Assembly (NCBI GenBank): GCA_014208095.1
Contig: JACHMT010000001.1
Span: 2,294,001 to 2,358,000 of the forward strand
DNA from: Actinospineispora eucalypti
GTDB taxonomy: Bacteria > Actinomycetota > Actinomycetes > Mycobacteriales > Pseudonocardiaceae
Direction of reading: 5' to 3'
Length of the DNA: 64,000 nt
Shown: piece after piece, positions 37,840 through 46,224 of the stretch
How the letters are laid out: every line of letters begins with the position of its first letter
Numbering within the stretch: position 1 is the stretch's first letter
The notes under the pieces: generated by a model
Told to the model about the DNA's origin: nothing
The model's input: the letters and a program-made list of their open reading frames with translations, nothing else
Database searches by the model: none
Translations under genes and position numbers: made by a program

Positions 37840-37883
37840 TTCGTACCCGGCACACGCTCAATTGCTCGTGTGCCGGGTACGAA
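37840..37883. terminator. Long perfect hairpin between convergent genes
   Basis: 17-bp perfect stem (TTCGTACCCGGCACACG and its complement) with a 10-nt loop, centred between galK and the convergent methyltransferase gene. Probably terminates both transcripts. Shares the GGCACACG/CGTGTGCC inner stem and loop size with the hairpin at 62732. Confidence 0.75.
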
Positions 37884-37902
37884 GCGTGTGCGTGACCGAC
37901 CC

Positions 37903-39147
37903 TTAGACGCCGAACGGCGCCGGGTAGCGGATGGTGCCGGTCGGGGTGGGGGCGCCGGTCAGGGGCAGGGCCATCAGGGCGTCGTCGGGGACCTCGAAGG
38001 AGGTCCGGATGTTGTGGGTGGACGCCCTGGTGAAGCCGAACCTGGGGTAGTACTCGGGGTGGCCGAGCACCACGACCAGCCGTTCGCCCCTGGTCCGCGC
38101 CTCGTCGATGAGCGCACGGATCACCGCGCCGCCCGCGCCCGCCCGCTGGTACTCGGGCAGCACCGCGCACGGGCCGAGCACCAGCGCCTGTTCGTCACCC
38201 ACGGTGCAGCGGGTGAGCAGCGCGTGCGCCACCACGCCGGTCCCGGGTGCCTCGGCCACCCGGGAGAGGCCGGGCAGCCAGGCCGCGTCGGCGCGCAGCG
38301 CGTCGACCAGGTCGGCCTCCTCGGCGGTCGGGAACGCGGCCAGGTTCACCCGGCGGATGGTCTCCAGGTCGTCCGGGGTCTCCGGGCGGGTCGTCCAGTC
38401 CTTCGGCATGGGTGCCTCCGTTTCGAGCGGCCGCAGTAGGTAGCCGGTGTAGCCGTAGTCGGCGCCGTACCGGTGCCGCATGTCGATCTCCTCGCGGGTC
38501 GCCGCAACGGCCTCGGCCATGGCCGGGTCGCGCAGGTCCGCCGCTCGGATGCGGTGGGACAGCGGGGTGTAGTAGTCGTCGAACCAGTCCCGGTCGGGCA
38601 GCCGGTAGCTGGCCTCGACCGCGTAGCCGGCGGCCTCGGCGGCCGCCTGGTTCTCCGCCGAGGTGCGCAGCGGGTAAATCTGTGACCAGTACTCGCGGGC
38701 GGCCGGCGCCGGGTCGCCGGTGGTCCACTCGCACTCGGTGACGGCCAGCCGGCCGCCCCGGGCGAGCAGGCGCCGCCACGCCCGCAGGCCGGTGTCGAAC
38801 CCGATCACGTAGATCGAGCTCTCCGCCCAGACCAGGTCGAACTCGCCGTCGGCGAACGGCGGCTCGGCCATCGTGTGGTTCACCGTGCGAATCCGCTCGG
38901 ACAGCCCGGCTTCCCGGGCGGCCCGGTCCAGCTCGTCCAGGAACGGCTGGTGGGCGTCCAGGGAGGTGACGTCGGCGCCCGCCTCGGCGAGCAGCAGGGA
39001 CGCCCGGCCCGGGCCGCAGCCCAGGTCGAGCACCCTCGGCCGAGGGTTCAGCGGGTTGGCCATGGACAGCAGCAACCTGGTGGTCGCATCGGAGCCCGGC
39101 CCCTGTCGGCGCAGGCCGGCGTGCAGTTCAAAGAACGCTGAAGACAA
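37903..39147 (-). CDS. SAM methyltransferase fused to GNAT acetyltransferase
   Basis: 414 residues from TTG 39147 (GAGAGG 6 nt upstream; the open frame beyond runs through a palindrome). Residues ~1-245 are a class I methyltransferase: VLDLGCGPGRASLLLAEAGA, then acidic TSLDAHQ. After a linker, ~250-410 is a GNAT domain: TRPETPDDLETIRRVNLAAF, LGPCAVLPEYQRAGAGGAVI (acetyl-CoA loop Q/R-x-x-G-x-G/A) and YYPRFGFTRAS. Both domains look complete. Substrates unknown; a two-step small-molecule modification is possible (inference). Confidence 0.85.
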   Translation of the reverse strand: MSSAFFELHAGLRRQGPGSDATTRLLLSMANPLNPRPRVLDLGCGPGRASLLLAEAGADVTSLDAHQPFLDELDRAAREAGLSERIRTVNHTMAEPPFADGEFDLVWAESSIYVIGFDTGLRAWRRLLARGGRLAVTECEWTTGDPAPAAREYWSQIYPLRTSAENQAAAEAAGYAVEASYRLPDRDWFDDYYTPLSHRIRAADLRDPAMAEAVAATREEIDMRHRYGADYGYTGYLLRPLETEAPMPKDWTTRPETPDDLETIRRVNLAAFPTAEEADLVDALRADAAWLPGLSRVAEAPGTGVVAHALLTRCTVGDEQALVLGPCAVLPEYQRAGAGGAVIRALIDEARTRGERLVVVLGHPEYYPRFGFTRASTHNIRTSFEVPDDALMALPLTGAPTPTGTIRYPAPFGV

Positions 39148-39169
39148 CGCAAACCTCTCGATCGGAAGC

Positions 39170-39214
39170 GTTGCGTATCCCCACGCAGAGCAGCTCTGCG
39201 TGGGGATACGCAAC
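39170..39214. terminator. 45-nt near-perfect palindrome
   Basis: 22-nt perfect arms around a single central A; arms contain GTTGCGTATCCCCACGCAGA. It lies 22 nt upstream of the TTG start of the methyltransferase-GNAT gene and downstream of pucR, all on the minus strand. It could end the pucR transcript or act as a dyad operator for the gene below. A lone arm occurs at 27195. Confidence 0.6.
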
Positions 39215-39258
39215 AAAGAGTGGGAGGATCCCGCCCGATCAGCTCGCGATTGGGGTGA

Positions 39259-39330
39259 TCAGCCGAGGATCCGGATTGGGTGGGCGGCCTGGGCTGCGCG
39301 CACGGCGGCAGCCACCGACACGGCGGCCAT
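39259..39330 (-). CDS. Candidate 23-residue peptide with strong ribosome site
   Basis: ATG 39330 preceded by CCGGAGGTGGGGT encodes MAAVSVAAAVRAAQAAHPIR-ILG. An excellent Shine-Dalgarno match in front of a very short frame, between pucR and the next gene, suggests a leader or small peptide. Nothing else in the 270-nt gap looks coding. Confidence 0.35.
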   Translation of the reverse strand: MAAVSVAAAVRAAQAAHPIRILG

Positions 39331-39417
39331 ACCCCACCTCCGGAAAATGATCTCGTTGCCTCGGACGACGGCGGTGACCGTAGCACAGCACGCGCGCCCT
39401 TCCCGCCGGGTTTTCGC

Positions 39418-40926
39418 TCAGTGATCACCGAGGTGGCGGGCCGCGCTCAGCGCCAGCCACACCTCGGCCAGGTCACCCGTCGACTCCAGCCGGAATCCGG
39501 TGACCTCGGTGAACCGGCGCAACCGGTAGCTCAACGTGTTCGGGTGGATGTGCAGTTCGCGGGCGGCGTCCTCGCCCCGCCGGTCTCGCTCCAGCCAGGT
39601 GCGGACCGTGCGGACCAGCTCGGTGCGGTGTTCGGCGTCGTACCGCGTGGCCGGGCCGAGCACCCGGTCGGTGAGGGCGCGGAGTCCGGATACGTCCCGG
39701 GGCAACCACCGACCGCTCGGGTCGCTGGCCTGGTAGTTCACGTGGGTGCGGCCGGTGTCCGCCGCCCGGGAGAGCGACCAGCGGGCCTCCCGGCGGGCGA
39801 TTTCCAGCGGTTCGCCGGCCTCGAACGGGCTGCTCGAGCCGGCGGTGATCTCGGCCGCGTTCTCGGCCGCGGTCAAGCCGTCCAGCAGGGTCAGGGTGGC
39901 GTCCCCGGCCGGCAGCAGCACGAACAGCTCGCTCTGTTGGCGCAGCAGCAGGTGCGGCAGGTCGGACAGCTCGATCTCCCGGACCAGCGCCGACTCGTCC
40001 GGTGTCACGCCCTGGCCGACCACGATGGCCAGGACCAGCCGTTGGGACCGGGGGAACCCGGCGCGCCGCAGCCGGCGCCGCGCGGTGCCCGGGTCGAGTA
40101 CGTCGGCGAGCAGCTCGGCCAGCGTCTCGGCGCCCTCCCGGCGCAGCGTCTCCCGCTGGTGGCGCAGCATGGTGAGCTGCAGTGAGGCCACCGTGGCAAT
40201 GTGCTGCACCACGGCCAGACCGGCCGGCCGCGCGCCGTCCCGGGCCCGGGCGATCAGGTAGCCGGCCGTCCCGCCGGGGGCCGGCACCGGCAGCACGAAG
40301 CCCCCGGGCACGGTCGGCGGCGCCTGCTTCTCGGGGGACGGCGGCAGCAGCGCGCCGGCCTCGGTGGGCGGCGCGGCGGGCACCCCCGGAATCAGCGGCC
40401 GCCCCTGCGGCGTGCACAGGTAGAGGGTGTACCCGGACAGCCGCTCCAACCGGCCGAAGATCTCCGCCGCGCTGAGCCGCTCCTCGGTGAGCCAGCGCAG
40501 CGCGCCGAACACCTGCAGCTGGGCCCCCAGCCGGTGGCCCTCGGTGTCCTGCTTCGTGGCGACCTCTTGGGCGATCGCCACGAACGGCACCGACAGCGGC
40601 ACCTCCAGCAGCGGCATCCCCCGCTCGTCGGCGGCCGCGAACAGCTCGCGGTGCAGCGCCGGCGCGTGCAGCTGGGCGGACACCGCGAGCGCCGAGACCC
40701 CCGCATCGTCCAGCAGCTCCAGGTATCGGCGTTGCTCCGGCGCGGCCCGGGGAACGGCCATGCCCGTGGTCATCAGCAGCTCGGCGCCGAGCAGCCACGG
40801 GGTCGGGTCGGCCAGCTCGCTCACGTGGGCCCAGGACACCTCCCGGTGCAGGCCGCCGTGCCCGGCGAGCACCCGCAGCTGCAGTGCGGGGGAACGCACC
40901 AGATCGGCCACGCACAGCGGTTCCAC
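39418..40926 (-). CDS. PucR-family transcriptional regulator
   Basis: 502 residues from GTG 40926. N-terminal PucR domain (LCVADLVRSPALQLRVLAGH, VSWAHVSELADPTPWLLGAE), a GGDEF-like/CdaR middle region, and the C-terminal HTH (LERDRRGEDAARELHIHPNT, LSYRLRRFTEVTGF). Family members respond to purine-catabolism intermediates. Divergent from an NCS1 permease and C-N hydrolase, which it very likely controls. The open frame upstream of 40926 runs antisense to the permease and is not part of it. Confidence 0.92.
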   Translation of the reverse strand: MEPLCVADLVRSPALQLRVLAGHGGLHREVSWAHVSELADPTPWLLGAELLMTTGMAVPRAAPEQRRYLELLDDAGVSALAVSAQLHAPALHRELFAAADERGMPLLEVPLSVPFVAIAQEVATKQDTEGHRLGAQLQVFGALRWLTEERLSAAEIFGRLERLSGYTLYLCTPQGRPLIPGVPAAPPTEAGALLPPSPEKQAPPTVPGGFVLPVPAPGGTAGYLIARARDGARPAGLAVVQHIATVASLQLTMLRHQRETLRREGAETLAELLADVLDPGTARRRLRRAGFPRSQRLVLAIVVGQGVTPDESALVREIELSDLPHLLLRQQSELFVLLPAGDATLTLLDGLTAAENAAEITAGSSSPFEAGEPLEIARREARWSLSRAADTGRTHVNYQASDPSGRWLPRDVSGLRALTDRVLGPATRYDAEHRTELVRTVRTWLERDRRGEDAARELHIHPNTLSYRLRRFTEVTGFRLESTGDLAEVWLALSAARHLGDH

Positions 40927-41049
40927 CGCGCCAAGTCTTCTCTGCCCAGCCACAAAGCAAGGCTCATTTTTCGTGTTTCCCACAGTTGTCCGGGGGCGCC
41001 GCCGACCCGAGACTCGAACGCCAACGTGCCAGGTCACCAGGGAGCGCCA

Positions 41050-42459
41050 ATGACGACGCGCATCGAGACCCGCTCGATCGACTACGTGCCCGAGGCTGAA
41101 CGGCACGGCAAGGTCTGGCAGCAGGGGCCGTTCTGGTTCCTCGGCAACTTCCAACCGTTCACCGTGGCGATCGGCCTGATCGGCCCGAGCCTGGGGCTGT
41201 CCTTCTGGTGGACCGCCCTGGCCTGCGTGCTCGGCGTCGCGTTCGGCACCCTGTTCATGGCCTTCCACGCGTCCCAGGGGCCGGTGCTCGGGTTGCCGCA
41301 GATGGTCCAGTCACGAGCCCAGATGGGTTACCGGGGAGTGCTGTTGCCGCTGGTGGCGACGCTGTTCACGTTCGTCGGCTTCAACGTGGTGGACACCCGG
41401 CTGATCAGCACCGGGCTGTCCGGCGTGTTCGGCTGGGACCCGGTCGCCGTGGGCATCGCGATCACCGTGGTCGCCGCGTTGCTGGCCTGCTACGGCCACG
41501 ACTGGCTGCACCGGGCGTTCCAGGCGCTGTTCGTCGTCTCGGTGCCGTTCTGGGTGATCTTGACCGTCGGCATCCTGGCCGGTACCGCCGTGCCGGACGG
41601 CGCCGCACCGGCCGCCGCCACCGGCGGGTTCACCCTGGTCGGCTTCCTGGTGCAGTTCACCGCCTCGGCCAGCTACAACATCACCTACGCGCCGTACGTC
41701 TCGGACTACTCCCGCTACCTGCCCGGCGACACCCCGATGCCGCGAATCGTCGGCGCGGTGTTCTGGGGCGCCACCGGCTCGCCGTTCTGGTTGATGCCGA
41801 TCGGCGCCTGGCTGGCCACCCAGCTCGGTGCCACCGACCCGCTGGCCGGCCTGAACGACGCCGGCAACGCCGTCTTCCCCGGGCTGGGCGGCCTGCTCAC
41901 CGTGCTGGCCGTGCTCGCCCTGGTGGCCACCATGGGCATCAACGCCTACAGCGCGATGCTCACCGTGCTGACCGGGCTGGACTCGTTGCGGCCCATCCGG
42001 CACACCGCCGGCGCGCGGGTGATCACCGTGCTGGTGGTGTCGGTGATCGGCGCGGTCCTGGGCATCTGGCTGGTACGCGACGCCACCACCGCGCTCAGCG
42101 ACGGCCTGCTGATCATGCTGTACCTGCTCACCCCGTGGACCGCGGTGAACCTGGTGGACTTCTACTTCGTCCGGCGCGGCCACTACGCCATCACCGACCT
42201 GTTCCGGCCGGACGGCATCTACGGCCGGTGGGCCTGGCGGGGCATCCTGGCGTTCGCGGTGGGCATCGTGGTGGAGGTGCCGTTCGCGGTGCTCAGCTTC
42301 TTCACCGGCCCGGCCGCGGCGGCGATGCACCAGGTCGACCTGGCGTTCCTGGTCGGCCTGGTGGTGGCCGGCGTGCTCTACTACCGGCTGACCCGGTCGC
42401 TCGACCTGTCCGCCGAGCGGCCGGCGATCCGGCGCAGCGAGGAGGCCCTGGCTCGATGA
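41050..42459 (+). CDS. NCS1-family nucleobase (cytosine-type) permease
   Basis: 469 residues with 12 hydrophobic segments. RHGKVWQQGPFWFLGNFQPF at the N-terminus and ASYNITYAPYVSDYSRYLPG in the middle are typical of cytosine/purine permeases (CodB/Fcy type). ATG 41050 has GGGAG upstream. Overlaps the C-N hydrolase (ATGA). Probably imports a pyrimidine, purine or related nitrogen source under PucR control. Confidence 0.9.
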   Translation: MTTRIETRSIDYVPEAERHGKVWQQGPFWFLGNFQPFTVAIGLIGPSLGLSFWWTALACVLGVAFGTLFMAFHASQGPVLGLPQMVQSRAQMGYRGVLLPLVATLFTFVGFNVVDTRLISTGLSGVFGWDPVAVGIAITVVAALLACYGHDWLHRAFQALFVVSVPFWVILTVGILAGTAVPDGAAPAAATGGFTLVGFLVQFTASASYNITYAPYVSDYSRYLPGDTPMPRIVGAVFWGATGSPFWLMPIGAWLATQLGATDPLAGLNDAGNAVFPGLGGLLTVLAVLALVATMGINAYSAMLTVLTGLDSLRPIRHTAGARVITVLVVSVIGAVLGIWLVRDATTALSDGLLIMLYLLTPWTAVNLVDFYFVRRGHYAITDLFRPDGIYGRWAWRGILAFAVGIVVEVPFAVLSFFTGPAAAAMHQVDLAFLVGLVVAGVLYYRLTRSLDLSAERPAIRRSEEALAR

Positions 42460-43268
42460 TCGTCAAGGCCGCGAGCTGCCAGCTGCGCATCGACGTCACC
42501 GACGTGGCCGGCAACCGGGCGAGGGCGGCCGAAGCGGTGACCGAGGCGGCCCGGCGCGGCGCGCGCCTGGTGGTGCTGCCCGAGCTGGCCTGCTCCGGAT
42601 ACGTGTTCACCGGCCCGGAGGAGGCCCGCGAGCGGGCCGAGCCGGCCGACGGCCGCACCGTCACCGACTGGTGCGCGCTGTCCGCCGAGTACGGGTTGGT
42701 GCTGGTCGGCGGCTTCTGCGAACTGGGCGAGGACGGCCACGTTTACAACAGCGCGGTGCTGGTCGATGCCGGTGAGCCGCGCGCGGTATACCGCAAGGTG
42801 CACCTGTGGGACGCGGAGAAGGACGTGTTCCGCCCCGGCGTGGCGCGGCCACCGGTGGTGGCCACGTCGGTCGGCCGGGTGGCCGTGATGATCTGCTACG
42901 ACGCCGAGTTCCCCGAGTGGCACCGGCTGGCCGCGCAGGCCGGCGCGCAGATCATCGCCCTGCCCACCAACTGGCCCGACGAGGGCCGCCCACCGGGGGA
43001 GCGCCCGCTGGAGGTGGTGCGGGTCCAGGCCGGCGCGGCCGCCAACCGGGTGTTCGTGGTGGCCGCCGACCGGTGCGGCACCGAGCGCGGCGTGTCCTGG
43101 GTCGGTGGCAGCGCGATCGTCGGCCCCGATGGGTTCCCGCTGGCCGGCCCGGTGGCCGACCCCTGCCCGGAGCTGCTGCTCGCCGACCTGGACCCGGCCC
43201 GCGCCGACAGGAAGGACCTCAACCCGCGCAACCACGTGTTCACCGACCGCCGTCCCGACCTCTACTGA
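42456..43268 (+). CDS. Carbon-nitrogen hydrolase (nitrilase superfamily)
   Basis: 270 residues with the catalytic triad E43 (VVLPELACSGY), K114 (VYRKVHLWDAEKD) and C147 (VMICYDAEFPEW). Amidase branch, close in layout to N-carbamoyl amino-acid or omega-amidase enzymes; the exact amide is not predictable. Co-translated with the NCS1 permease, so its substrate is probably the imported compound or a breakdown product. Confidence 0.92.
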   Translation: MIVKAASCQLRIDVTDVAGNRARAAEAVTEAARRGARLVVLPELACSGYVFTGPEEARERAEPADGRTVTDWCALSAEYGLVLVGGFCELGEDGHVYNSAVLVDAGEPRAVYRKVHLWDAEKDVFRPGVARPPVVATSVGRVAVMICYDAEFPEWHRLAAQAGAQIIALPTNWPDEGRPPGERPLEVVRVQAGAAANRVFVVAADRCGTERGVSWVGGSAIVGPDGFPLAGPVADPCPELLLADLDPARADRKDLNPRNHVFTDRRPDLY

Positions 43269-43270
43269 GT

Positions 43271-43312
43271 CGTGAGTGGCGAGTGTCGCTATAGCGGGAC
43301 TCGCCACTCACG
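43271..43312 (+). terminator. Hairpin after the C-N hydrolase
   Basis: 14-bp perfect arms (CGTGAGTGGCGAGT / ACTCGCCACTCACG); the loop contains CGCTATAGCG, extending the dyad. Starts 2 nt after the stop, no T-tract. Confidence 0.75.
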
Positions 43313-43377
43313 GGTCGGGACCGGGCGCCGGCACCCGCCGTGGTAGCAATGGTGCCGATTTCGGGGGAGGTGGCGCG

Positions 43378-45150
43378 GTGCCGGATCAGGCGAAACCGCG
43401 GGTGGGGTTGGTGGCCGGTACCGAGGACGCCACGCCGCTGCTGTTCCACGTGGCGCTCGCGCCCGACGAGTACCTGCAGCTGGATGACGTGGTGGTCACC
43501 GTGCGGCAGGTCGCCGGCGTCGGTCCGGTGATGTCCTCCGGGGTGGTCACCCAGGTGCGCGCGCGGCACGAGGGCGCCAGCTTCGGCTCGGACGTGTTCC
43601 TGATCAACAGCGGCGTGCTTCCCGCGCAGGTGCAGGAGATCGCCGAGGTGACCACCACCCGGGTGGACCCGGAGTGCTACGTGCCGCCCCGCCCCGGCGA
43701 GCCGGTCCACCGGGCCACCGGCGAGGAACGCGCCCGCGCGCTGTACTTCGACCGGATGGACCGCAAGGTGCCGGTCGGCATGGGCCGGGACGGCGAACCG
43801 GTCTTCGTGAACCTGGAGTTCCTGGACGGCACCCGGGGCGGGCACGTGTCGATCAGCGGCATCTCCGGTGTGGCGACCAAGACCAGCTTCGCGCTGTTCC
43901 TGTTGTACTCGATCTTCCGCAGCGGGGTGCTGGGCAACCGCGCGGTCAACGCCAAGGCGCTGATCTTCAGCGTGAAGGGCGAGGACCTGCTCTTCCTGGA
44001 CCACCCGAACAAGCGGCTGGCCGACCCGGAGATCCAGCAGGGCTACGCCCGGCTGGGTCTGGCCGCCGAACCGTTCCCCAGCGCCGGCTTCTTCGCCCCG
44101 CCGATCCCCGAGGACACCACCGGCCGCCCGCACGTGTCCGGCCGGACCAGCGGGATCGGCGCGTTCTGGTGGACGCTGCGCGAGTTCTGCGCCGAGGAAC
44201 TGCTGCGGTTCGCCTTCGCCGACGCCGAGGACGAGCGCAACCAGTACACCTCGGTGATCCACCAGGTGGCCACCCGGCTGCGCCGGGACGCGATCGCCGC
44301 CGGCACCGACGGGGCGGTCAGCATCGAGGGCCGGCTGCTGCGCAGCTACGCCCAGCTGGTCGAGTTCATCTCGGACAAGCTGCTGGACGAGGACCACTCG
44401 GTGCGCGCGCCGTGGGCCGGACCGGTGACCGGTACCGGCACCATCAACGCCTTCCTGCGCCGGCTGCGATCCTCGTTGAAACCGCTGGGCACCATCGTCC
44501 GGGGCGACCTGCCGGACAGCCCCGGGCGGCGCATCTCCACGGAGAACCAGCAGGTCACCGTGGTCGACCTGCACAACCTGCCGGAGCGCGCCCAGCGCTT
44601 CGTGGTCGGCGTGGTGCTGGCTGCTGAAACCGCGCGCAAGGAAGCCGCCGGCCCCGGCGGCCTGCTCTTCACCATGATCGACGAGCTGAACAAGTACGCC
44701 CCCCGCGACGGTTCCAGCCCGATCAAGGAGGTACTGCTGGACATCGCGGAGCGCGGCCGCTCGCTGGGCATCATCCTGATCGGTGCGCAGCAGACCGCGA
44801 GCGAGGTGGAACGGCGCATCGTGGCCAACTCCTCGATCAAGGTGGTCGGCCGGCTGGACCCGGCGGAGGCCGGCCGCCCCGAGTACGGCTTCCTGCCCCC
44901 GGCACAGCGCGGCCGCGCCACCCTGGCCCGCCCCGGCACCATGTTCGTCTCCCAGCCCGAGATCCCGGTCCCCCTCGCCGTCGAGTTCCCCTTCCCGGCC
45001 TGGGCCACCCGGCTCTCGGAAAGCGCCGGCGACCCCCCACGCACCCCCGCGACCGCCGCATCGACCCACGGCGAGGCCTCCACCGGCAACGGCGCGGTGC
45101 GCGACCCCCTCCGCCGCCTCCCACCCGTGGACGACCCACCCCCCTTCTAA
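43378..45150 (+). CDS. HerA-like hexameric ATPase/translocase
   Basis: 590 residues from GTG 43378 (GGGGGAGG 7 nt upstream). N-terminal HAS-barrel-like region (~1-110), then a RecA-like core. The P-loop is unusual: SGISGVATKTSFAL instead of G-x-T-G-S-G-K-S/T, keeping Lys-Thr. Walker B is TMIDELNKYAPRDG, followed by GRSLGIILIGAQQTASEVE (sensor/arginine region) and NSSIKVVGRLDPAEAG. HerA pumps DNA for NurA and Mre11-Rad50 in archaea; a NurA-like gene lies at 60805. A C-terminal ~50-residue Pro/Thr tail looks disordered. Confidence 0.85.
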   Translation: MPDQAKPRVGLVAGTEDATPLLFHVALAPDEYLQLDDVVVTVRQVAGVGPVMSSGVVTQVRARHEGASFGSDVFLINSGVLPAQVQEIAEVTTTRVDPECYVPPRPGEPVHRATGEERARALYFDRMDRKVPVGMGRDGEPVFVNLEFLDGTRGGHVSISGISGVATKTSFALFLLYSIFRSGVLGNRAVNAKALIFSVKGEDLLFLDHPNKRLADPEIQQGYARLGLAAEPFPSAGFFAPPIPEDTTGRPHVSGRTSGIGAFWWTLREFCAEELLRFAFADAEDERNQYTSVIHQVATRLRRDAIAAGTDGAVSIEGRLLRSYAQLVEFISDKLLDEDHSVRAPWAGPVTGTGTINAFLRRLRSSLKPLGTIVRGDLPDSPGRRISTENQQVTVVDLHNLPERAQRFVVGVVLAAETARKEAAGPGGLLFTMIDELNKYAPRDGSSPIKEVLLDIAERGRSLGIILIGAQQTASEVERRIVANSSIKVVGRLDPAEAGRPEYGFLPPAQRGRATLARPGTMFVSQPEIPVPLAVEFPFPAWATRLSESAGDPPRTPATAASTHGEASTGNGAVRDPLRRLPPVDDPPPF

Positions 45151-45171
45151 CCCGCGAGCCGGCACCCTCAC

Positions 45172-45281
45172 CACCCCGTATCGCGGAATCGAGCACCCCG
45201 TGTCGCGGGTTTTCGCACCCCGTGTCGCGGGTTTCGGCCCACTGTGTCGCGGACTTCAGCCCACCGGGAGCGGGGACTTCG
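45172..45281. repeat. 22-nt tandem repeat, locus 2
   Basis: Five contiguous 22-nt units (starts 45172, 45194, 45216, 45238, 45260) around CACCCCGTGTCGCGGGTTT, decaying toward the right end. The last unit abuts the Nudix start at 45283, so the array occupies that gene's promoter and leader region. Same unit and period as 26675-26740. No spacers and no cas genes. Confidence 0.8.
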
Positions 45282-45282
45282 C

Positions 45283-45720
45283 ATGCTGGACGCCACGGCC
45301 GCCGCTGGCGCCCTGTTCGTGGACGAGCACGGCCGGGTGCTCCTGCTGGAGCCGGTGTACAAGCCGGGCTGGGACATTCCTGGCGGAATGGTCGAGCCCG
45401 GCGAGTCGCCGGCGGCGGCCTGCGAGCGGGAGCTGCACGAGGAGCTCGGCCTGCACCGCCCGGTGCGCCGGCTGCTCGTGGTGGACTGGGCGCCGCGCGC
45501 GGAGGGCCGGTTCGACCTGATGTTCGTGTTCGACTGCGGCTCGCTCGGCGAGGACCGGGACATCCGCTTGGACCCGGCCGAGCACCGGAGCTGGCAATGG
45601 GCGAGCCCGGACGAGCTAGACGCGCTACTCAACCACCGGCTCGCACCCAGAATTCGCAACGCGTTGCGGGTCCGCGCCGGCGGCGCCGAGTACCTGGAGC
45701 ACGGCGTGCCGAGAAGCTGA
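45283..45720 (+). CDS. Nudix hydrolase
   Basis: 145 residues from ATG 45283. Nudix box complete: GGMVEPGESPAAACERELHE-ELGL (G-x5-E-x7-R-E-x2-E-E-x-G pattern). Cytoplasmic pyrophosphohydrolase; substrate class not predictable. Its upstream region is the 22-nt repeat array. Confidence 0.92.
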   Translation: MLDATAAAGALFVDEHGRVLLLEPVYKPGWDIPGGMVEPGESPAAACERELHEELGLHRPVRRLLVVDWAPRAEGRFDLMFVFDCGSLGEDRDIRLDPAEHRSWQWASPDELDALLNHRLAPRIRNALRVRAGGAEYLEHGVPRS

Positions 45721-45757
45721 TCCCAAACGGCTTGCCGGGCGGCCTACGGTGGGACCG

Positions 45758-46195
45758 GTGAGTCTGGTCGTCCCGGGTAGCGGTGTCTCGTTCTCCTATG
45801 CCGGCTCTCCGGTATCGGTGCTGGCCGGCGCGGATGGGCAGGTGGATTTCGCGTCGGCCGAGATGACCGTGCCGCCCCGGTTCCGAGGTCCCATCCCGCA
45901 CGTGCACGACACGTTCGACGAGGCGATCTACGTGGTGACCGGGAGACTGCTCGCCGGCACCGGGACGGACGAACCCGGCGAAGCCGCGACCGGGGCGATG
46001 TTGGTCGCGCCGAGGGGAGTCCGACACTTCTTCAGCAACCCGTTCGACGAGCCCGCGCGCGTGCTGGGCATCTGGTCGCCCGCGCGGATCGGACTGGAAT
46101 TCATGAAGGCAGTCGGCGCCGCATTGCCCGCGTCGGGTCCGCCGGACCCCAACCTGATGCGGGAGATCTATGAGGCGCACGGCAGCCGACTGTAA
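45758..46195 (+). CDS. Cupin-domain protein
   Basis: 145 residues from GTG 45758; GTG 45749 is also in frame. Cupin motif 1 PHVHDTFDEAIYVVTGRLLA carries His-x-His and Glu metal ligands, and motif 2 APRGVRHFFSNP supplies the third His. TACGGT ends 7 nt before the GTG, which would fit a leaderless transcript. Likely a small-molecule-binding or dioxygenase-like single-domain cupin. Confidence 0.85.
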   Translation: MSLVVPGSGVSFSYAGSPVSVLAGADGQVDFASAEMTVPPRFRGPIPHVHDTFDEAIYVVTGRLLAGTGTDEPGEAATGAMLVAPRGVRHFFSNPFDEPARVLGIWSPARIGLEFMKAVGAALPASGPPDPNLMREIYEAHGSRL

Positions 46196-46224
46196 CCCTG
46201 ATCCGGTTATTTCGCCGGGGTTGT

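Noticed and set aside
45172..45281. Tandem repeat array as a CRISPR
   Set aside because: Units are contiguous with no spacers, degenerate toward one end, and no cas genes are present.
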